DNA from: JAHEME01 sp034435035
Lineage (GTDB): Bacteria > Chloroflexota > Anaerolineae > Aggregatilineales > UBA3940
Length of the DNA stretch: 64,000 bases
Assembly (NCBI GenBank): GCA_034435035.1
Contig: DAOTXW010000068.1
Location: forward strand, 1 to 64,000
Direction: 5' to 3'
Shown here: positions 59,665 to 64,000 of the stretch, piece after piece
Layout: each line of letters starts with the position of its first letter
Position numbering within the stretch: position 1 is the first letter of the stretch
Position numbers and translations under genes: made by a program
The notes under the pieces: generated by a model
Told to the model about the DNA's origin: nothing
Seen by the model: the letters and a program-made list of their open reading frames with translations, nothing else
Databases searched by the model: none

Positions 59665-61272
59665 TCAGTAGCCCAGCCCAATATCCGTTAAGTAGGGAAA
59701 CCATCCTTGCGCGTCATAATGCAGCCCCTGGACGGCAGACACTGCGGCATTAAGATTGACGGTCTCACGAATGGGCAGCACCAGGGCCTGATCCATGATC
59801 CGCTGCTGAACCTGAGCATAGAGCCGCGCACGCTCGCCCGGATCTTGCGCCTGCTGGGCGCTAAGCAGCAGCGCATCAAGCTCAGGATCTGCCACCCGCG
59901 ACCAGTTATTGCGCCCGCCAGATTGATAAAATGAATTCAGCACGACAGGATCCAGCCCAGAGAAATTCAACGCGATAAGATGGTAGGCTCCGCTGGCAGC
60001 CTCCTCGCTGAGCATAGGAAATGAGGCCACCTGGCGAAGAGCTACCTGAACAGCAAGAGTGGACTCCCACTGCGCCTCGAGAAGCTGCGCCACCTCCGGG
60101 GTCAGGCTCCACGGAGGCACGACCACTTCCAGTTCCAGCGGCGCTCCATCCGCATCGCGCCAGCCGTCACCATCGGTATCTACCCATCCTGTGCTATTGA
60201 AAAGTGCCACAGCCTGCGCGGGGTCATACGCGTATCGCCCTTCGACTGCGCTATCATAGTAGAGGCTCGACGAGTTGAGCGGGCCATAGGCAATCGGCAT
60301 GTACCCCTGATAGATAGCCTGCACGATGGCCTGGCGATCAGTCCCCAGTATCAGAGCCTGACGCACTGCCAGGTTGGAAGTCGGCATGCGCCCTGTATTG
60401 AAGAAGAACTGCAGGGGCTGCCCCGGCACCGGTGTGGGCAGCAGTTGAAGCGGGCTGTCCTCTGCAAGGCTCTTGGCATCCACCGGCAGTAGCTCCCCCA
60501 TGATCTGCGCTTCTCCGCCCTGGAGTGCCAGCAACCGGGCAGCCGGGTCCTCATAGAAGCGGAAGACGAGCCGCTGCACAGCCGGTGGCCCCGCATTAGC
60601 AACTACTGGCGGCCCCCACGCATAGTCAGGATTGCGCTCCAGGACAAGCCGATCGTTGACCACGTACTCAACAAACCGGAATGGGCCGGTTCCGACTTGA
60701 TGGAACTGATAAGTAGCCAGATCCCACGCCGCGAGGGCAGTTGGCGAAGCCATGCCCAGGTAAGGCTGGCTGAGGCCATCCAGCAGCGGCGCAAAGGGTT
60801 CTGAGAGCACCAGTGCCACCCGGGTTGCGTCGATCACCTCAACACCGGTAACCGGGCCGAGCAGCTGCGCGGCCTTGAGCGAGCCGGTAGCTGGATCAAG
60901 GATGCGCTCGATGTTCACGCGCACCGCGTCGGCATTGAAAGGTGTGCCGTCATGGAACAGGACATCTGATCGCAGCGTGAAGGTATAGCGCAGGCCATCC
61001 GGGCTAACTTCCCAGGAAGTAGCTAGGCCGGGCACAAAGTCACCGGTTTCCGCATCTCTGTAGACGAGTGTGTCGTACACGCTTCGCAGTGGAATGCCAA
61101 GCTCCGCTGAAGCGTTTATGTGAGGATCAATTCCGGACGGCACCAGTGTGAGGCCATATACTAATTCCGGCCCCTGGGATACAGCCTGGTCACTGTCGCA
61201 GGCGGCCCCCAGCAGGCCGACTGCGGTCATCAGCACAATACTGATGGCCGTCGTGGGCAGTTTATGCCTCAT
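59665..61272 (-). CDS. Solute-binding lipoprotein of the peptide ABC importer (SBP family 5)
   Basis: 535 aa from ATG 61272 with GGAGGT upstream; a longer reading frame to 61506 would cover the promoter. Signal peptide ending in LGAAC, a lipobox-like site for lipid attachment. SBP family 5 features: LVYGLTLVPSGIDPHINASAELGIPLRSVYDTLVY, TSWEVSPDGLRYTFTLRSDVLFHDGTPFNADAVRVNIER, GTGPFRFVEY, VRQALILGTDRQAIVQAI. It binds peptides or a related ligand outside the membrane. No ATPase genes follow in the window. Confidence 0.9.
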   Translation of the reverse strand: MRHKLPTTAISIVLMTAVGLLGAACDSDQAVSQGPELVYGLTLVPSGIDPHINASAELGIPLRSVYDTLVYRDAETGDFVPGLATSWEVSPDGLRYTFTLRSDVLFHDGTPFNADAVRVNIERILDPATGSLKAAQLLGPVTGVEVIDATRVALVLSEPFAPLLDGLSQPYLGMASPTALAAWDLATYQFHQVGTGPFRFVEYVVNDRLVLERNPDYAWGPPVVANAGPPAVQRLVFRFYEDPAARLLALQGGEAQIMGELLPVDAKSLAEDSPLQLLPTPVPGQPLQFFFNTGRMPTSNLAVRQALILGTDRQAIVQAIYQGYMPIAYGPLNSSSLYYDSAVEGRYAYDPAQAVALFNSTGWVDTDGDGWRDADGAPLELEVVVPPWSLTPEVAQLLEAQWESTLAVQVALRQVASFPMLSEEAASGAYHLIALNFSGLDPVVLNSFYQSGGRNNWSRVADPELDALLLSAQQAQDPGERARLYAQVQQRIMDQALVLPIRETVNLNAAVSAVQGLHYDAQGWFPYLTDIGLGY

Positions 61273-61315
61273 CGCTACCTCCGATTCTTGCCAGGCATCT
61301 GTGAGGGTCGCATCG

Positions 61316-61345
61316 AGTATACGGGATCGCCGCCCGACCCGCCAA
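61316..61345 (-). promoter_or_regulatory. Promoter of the peptide ABC operon
   Basis: Minus strand: TTGGCG (61340-61345), 18 bp, TATACT (61316-61321). Confidence 0.55.
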
Positions 61346-61376
61346 GAACCGGAAAACTCGGGGGTGGCAGGGGCAA

Positions 61377-61406
61377 TTGAAACCGTGCGGGCCAGTGTTG
61401 TACAAT
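61377..61406 (+). promoter_or_regulatory. Promoter for the leaderless gene at 61414
   Basis: TTGAAA (61377-61382), 18 bp, TACAAT (61401-61406), 7 nt to ATG. Confidence 0.6.
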
Positions 61407-61413
61407 GTGCCAC

Positions 61414-62382
61414 ATGGCCACCCAGATCTACGGACGCTGCACGGTGTGCGGTCAGGTGTTGAGCAAACAGCAGACCCACGGCGGCCGCCACTACTGCGAT
61501 CTGCATTACGCTACATTCGTGCAGGATATGCCGCCATTGTGGCGTGCCAGCACACTCACCTTCGGGGTCCTGGCGCTGCTGGTGCTGGCCCTGGTGATCA
61601 TCTCCCAGTTCGGTATTGGCTCGGAGACCGAGGTGGGCCGCCTCGCGCTGAGCACAGCTGTGGCGTCTATCCCTGTAGCGGCCTGGTTCGGGTTTCTGTT
61701 CCGCTCGGCCGCACGATCCGGCCCGGAGGTGTCTCCCCTGCTCCCAACCATCACGATCTTCGCCGGCCTGCTGGCGGCGGCAGTCGTGCGCCCTATCCTG
61801 TTCGACCTCCTGGACATGCGATACTGGCTGGCCGGGCTGTCACCGTCAGGTCGGTTCGCTGCCAACATCACGCTGAACGGATTCGTTCACACCACCGCCC
61901 TGTATACGCTGATCCGCTACACGGTCTGGAGAACACCCGCCTTCGCCCACCGCGTTGACGGCCCGCTGTTCGCGCTTGGAGCCGGGCTGGGGTACGGCGC
62001 CATGCTGAGCCTTCTGGTCATGCTTGAAGATGGGAGTGTAACCCCGTTGAACGGCGGGCTTGGCATCATAAGCCAGATCTGCGCATATCTGGCCCCCGCG
62101 CTCACTCTGGGGTACTTTCTTGGTCGCAATCGCTTTGAAGATCTGCCCGCTTATTTCATGCCCGCAGGTCTGGCGCTCGCAGCCGGCGAGTGTGGACTCA
62201 TGCTGTATGCGGGGCATGAACTGAACAGCACCCGGCTGAGTATTTCCCAGGACGGCTTCAGCCCCTGGCCCGGACTGATCTTCAGCCTGGCGCTCCTCGT
62301 GATCACTTATGCGGCGGTCTTTGGGCTGCTCCGACGCCACAACGCGCTAACCCGGGCGCGCCTGAGGAGCAAGGACTCATGA
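61414..62382 (+). CDS. Polytopic membrane protein with N-terminal zinc ribbon, PrsW-like
   Basis: 322 aa. N-terminal Cys-rich ribbon (GRCTVCGQVLS, GRHYCDLHY), then about eight membrane helices. The stretch FAHRVDGPLFALGAGLGYGAMLS resembles the DG-x-G-x-GLGFA core of PrsW-type membrane proteases, but the usual Glu-Glu and other catalytic residues were not found, so enzymatic activity is doubtful. Start at ATG 61414, 7 nt after TACAAT; an ATG at 61405 overlaps the -10 box. Followed by a coupled gene (4-bp overlap). Confidence 0.65.
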   Translation: MATQIYGRCTVCGQVLSKQQTHGGRHYCDLHYATFVQDMPPLWRASTLTFGVLALLVLALVIISQFGIGSETEVGRLALSTAVASIPVAAWFGFLFRSAARSGPEVSPLLPTITIFAGLLAAAVVRPILFDLLDMRYWLAGLSPSGRFAANITLNGFVHTTALYTLIRYTVWRTPAFAHRVDGPLFALGAGLGYGAMLSLLVMLEDGSVTPLNGGLGIISQICAYLAPALTLGYFLGRNRFEDLPAYFMPAGLALAAGECGLMLYAGHELNSTRLSISQDGFSPWPGLIFSLALLVITYAAVFGLLRRHNALTRARLRSKDS

Positions 62383-62990
62383 CCACCGCCCCGAATTGGC
62401 AGGAACAGCTCGAAGAAGCTGGCTCCGATCTGACGCGGAATGACCGTTTTTCATCCCTGCTCGTGATGGCTTTAGCCACGATCGGGATTGTCTCAGGTCT
62501 GCTGTTGCGCCAGACCACGCTGTTCAGCACCTGGCGGTATGTGAATCGCGAGGCAGGTATTGAAGCATCCTACCCAGCTGGCTGGCTGGTCGATGAGCGA
62601 GGCAGTTACATTGCGAGGCTGCGCGACGCCAGTGCGCGACCCTACAAGACGCAGTACCTGATCACAGTGGTGCCGGTGGGCTCACCCGCATCCGTACGCA
62701 GTGCGCTGGACAGCCTGACCCTTCAGCGCTCCGTAGAGCTGCCCGCCTATCGGGTCCTGAGCGTCCAGGAACTCGTGCTTGCAGACCGCTCCGTCACACA
62801 GATGGAGTTCGCCTTCGTCGACACGGACCCCAACCCCTTCATCCAGCGGCTGCCCATTGTTGTACGGGGGTTGGATCGTGTGGTGCTTGACGGAGGCCGG
62901 GCGATCGTGGTCACCTATCTGGCGGCTGAGGCCAGTTTTGCGGAGAATCTTCCCGACTTTGAGCGCTTCTTTGCTTCCTTCCAGTACTAG
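62379..62990 (+). CDS. Single-span membrane protein of unknown function
   Basis: 203 aa. N-terminal cytoplasmic segment, one helix (about 26-45), then an extracytoplasmic domain (ASYPAGWLVDERGSYIARLRD, TQYLITVVPV, TQMEFAFVDTDPN, LDRVVLDGGRAIVVTYLA) that resembles PsbP/DUF1795-like beta-sandwich domains. Overlaps the upstream gene by 4 bp and precedes a secreted protease; a common envelope role is possible. Confidence 0.65.
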   Translation: MTTAPNWQEQLEEAGSDLTRNDRFSSLLVMALATIGIVSGLLLRQTTLFSTWRYVNREAGIEASYPAGWLVDERGSYIARLRDASARPYKTQYLITVVPVGSPASVRSALDSLTLQRSVELPAYRVLSVQELVLADRSVTQMEFAFVDTDPNPFIQRLPIVVRGLDRVVLDGGRAIVVTYLAAEASFAENLPDFERFFASFQY

Positions 62991-63045
62991 CCGGCAGGGC
63001 GACACCCTCCCGGCTCAACCGGTGCATCCTCCAGTGAGAGGCCGG

Positions 63046-64000
63046 ATGCTGGCCGTGCTGGTCAGCCTTCTGGCTGGCTTACTCACGACGGGGCAGGCTC
63101 CAGCGCAAACCGGGGTAGAAGACCTGACGGCCCGTCTGGAACGCGCCACCGTGTTCCTGATGCAAACGTATACGGAGGGTGGCACTCAGATTCGCTCCTG
63201 CGTGGGTACAGGAACCCTGATCAGTGCCGATGGGCTGATCCTCACCAATGCGCATCTGGCGCTGCCCATCGGGGCCTGCCGGGGCGATAGCCTCGTAGTG
63301 GCTCTTCCAGTACGTCTCAATGAGCCCCCGATCCCTATCTACCTCGCCCGGGTAGTCCAGGCTGACCTGTATCGGGATGTGGCCGTCCTGCAGATCACAA
63401 GCGCTCTGGACGGCAGCCGCGTGGAACCATCCCTGCTCAATCTCCCGTTTGTGCAGATTGGCGATCCATCCACTATCCTGCCCGGCAATACGTTGACCTT
63501 AGTGGGATACCCGGATGCCGGGGGAGCCAGTATCGCTGCCATCAGCGGGATGGTCACGGGGATCACCGCCGAGCGCGGCGGGGGCCGGGCTTCCTGGTTT
63601 CGCACCGATGCCGATCTGGGCGGGACAATGAGCGGGGGCGGGGCCTACGACCCATCAGGGTTCCTTGTCGGCATTCCCACAAGCTCACCGGGAACAGATG
63701 GCAGCGCTGCCGGGCCCACCTGCCTCAGCATACAGGATAGCAATGGCGATCTTGAGATTGATGCGCTGGATCCCTGCGTACCGATCGGAGCGCCCATCAC
63801 CCAGATCCGCCCGGTCAGCTTCGCCGCCCCGCTAATTGAGGCGGCTCGCAGTGGGTTTCGCCTCGCTCATCGCTCCCCCCTGATACAATCTATACCCGCG
63901 GCCCAGCCCACTATTAGCCGGCTGTTCTTCTCGACAGGTATTACAGAGGCATGGCTGCCCTCGCAGATCATCAGCGCAGCACCAACAGGAACAAGCAGTC
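63046..64000 (+). CDS. Secreted trypsin-like serine protease, partial at window end
   Basis: At least 318 aa, open at the window edge. Signal peptide MLAVLVSLLAGLLTTGQAPAQ, then a chymotrypsin/HtrA-like fold: GTGTLISADGLILTNAHLAL (catalytic His), LYRDVAVLQI (Asp), and GTMSGGGAYDPSGFLVGI where the Ser of the GNSGGP box lies in a changed context. A PDZ domain, if any, lies beyond the window. Start at ATG 63046 with AGAGG upstream, or GTG 63034. It follows the coupled membrane genes by about 55 bp. Confidence 0.8.
   Translation, partial: MLAVLVSLLAGLLTTGQAPAQTGVEDLTARLERATVFLMQTYTEGGTQIRSCVGTGTLISADGLILTNAHLALPIGACRGDSLVVALPVRLNEPPIPIYLARVVQADLYRDVAVLQITSALDGSRVEPSLLNLPFVQIGDPSTILPGNTLTLVGYPDAGGASIAAISGMVTGITAERGGGRASWFRTDADLGGTMSGGGAYDPSGFLVGIPTSSPGTDGSAAGPTCLSIQDSNGDLEIDALDPCVPIGAPITQIRPVSFAAPLIEAARSGFRLAHRSPLIQSIPAAQPTISRLFFSTGITEAWLPSQIISAAPTGTSS

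Noticed and set aside
61405..61413. ATG at 61405 as the start of the PrsW-like gene
   Set aside because: It lies within the -10 box TACAAT and would not be in the transcript.

Overview
The window looks like chromosomal DNA from a GC-rich, non-proteobacterial bacterium, most probably a member of the Chloroflexota (Anaerolineae-like). This is an inference from gene content: LysM/YkuD cell-wall enzymes, a Ser/Thr kinase with an NBR1-like Ig tail, a DUF2207/SPFH cassette, several GT-C membrane glycosyltransferases, a VKOR gene, and rpoC standing apart from rpoB. Promoters are sigma70-like (TTGACA/TATAAT), and several starts sit 6-7 nt after a -10 box, as expected for leaderless mRNAs. There is no rRNA, no CRISPR array, and one tRNA (CAT anticodon).

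Layout. 1-3.3 kb: a minus-strand operon for a Rieske/cytochrome b quinol-oxidising complex with a nine-haem cytochrome c; cytochrome b is split in an unusual place. 3.4-11 kb: two GT-C-type membrane proteins, ketopantoate reductase, a parvulin foldase and the rpsF-ssb-rpsR operon. 11.1-12.1 kb: tRNA and a LysM-L,D-transpeptidase. 12.1-15.0 kb: a compact mobile element of about 2.9 kb flanked by a 16-bp direct repeat. It carries an XRE repressor, a divergent promoter with palindromic operators, a membrane protein, small ORFs, an origin-like hairpin/iteron block and an HUH rolling-circle Rep, but no recombinase. 15.1-21.5 kb: S1-domain protein, VKOR, a PknB-type kinase, and a Nudix/WYL/ParB-fold operon. 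21.6-25.8 kb: a four-gene DUF2207 / zinc-ribbon / coiled-coil / SPFH-SHOCT cassette. 25.9-29.5 kb: a GT-C transferase, a membrane protein and a tyrosine recombinase with a degenerate active site. 29.7-35.3 kb: hflX, trmFO and gyrA. 35.5-37.1 kb: a LysM glycoside hydrolase. 37.2-43.8 kb: rpoC as its own unit, prfB with its programmed frameshift, and ftsY. 44-49.1 kb: moaC, a MoaD-MoaE-threonine-synthase fusion, fabF, rnc and an RmlD-like reductase. 49.1-54.9 kb: a membrane-anchored endonuclease/phosphatase-fold protein, an amidohydrolase-CYTH fusion, and a divergent FHA-winged-helix regulator / Ser-Thr kinase pair. 54.9-61.3 kb: a GH3 exported enzyme and a peptide ABC importer without ATPases. 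61.4-64 kb: membrane proteins and a secreted trypsin-like protease cut by the window end.

Most of the window is core and envelope biology. The accessory parts that deserve attention are the Rep element (12.1-15.0 kb) and the 21.6-29.5 kb block, whose + strand looks G-rich whichever way the genes point. The most unusual single proteins are the MoaD-MoaE-ThrC and MtaD-CYTH fusions and the split cytochrome b.
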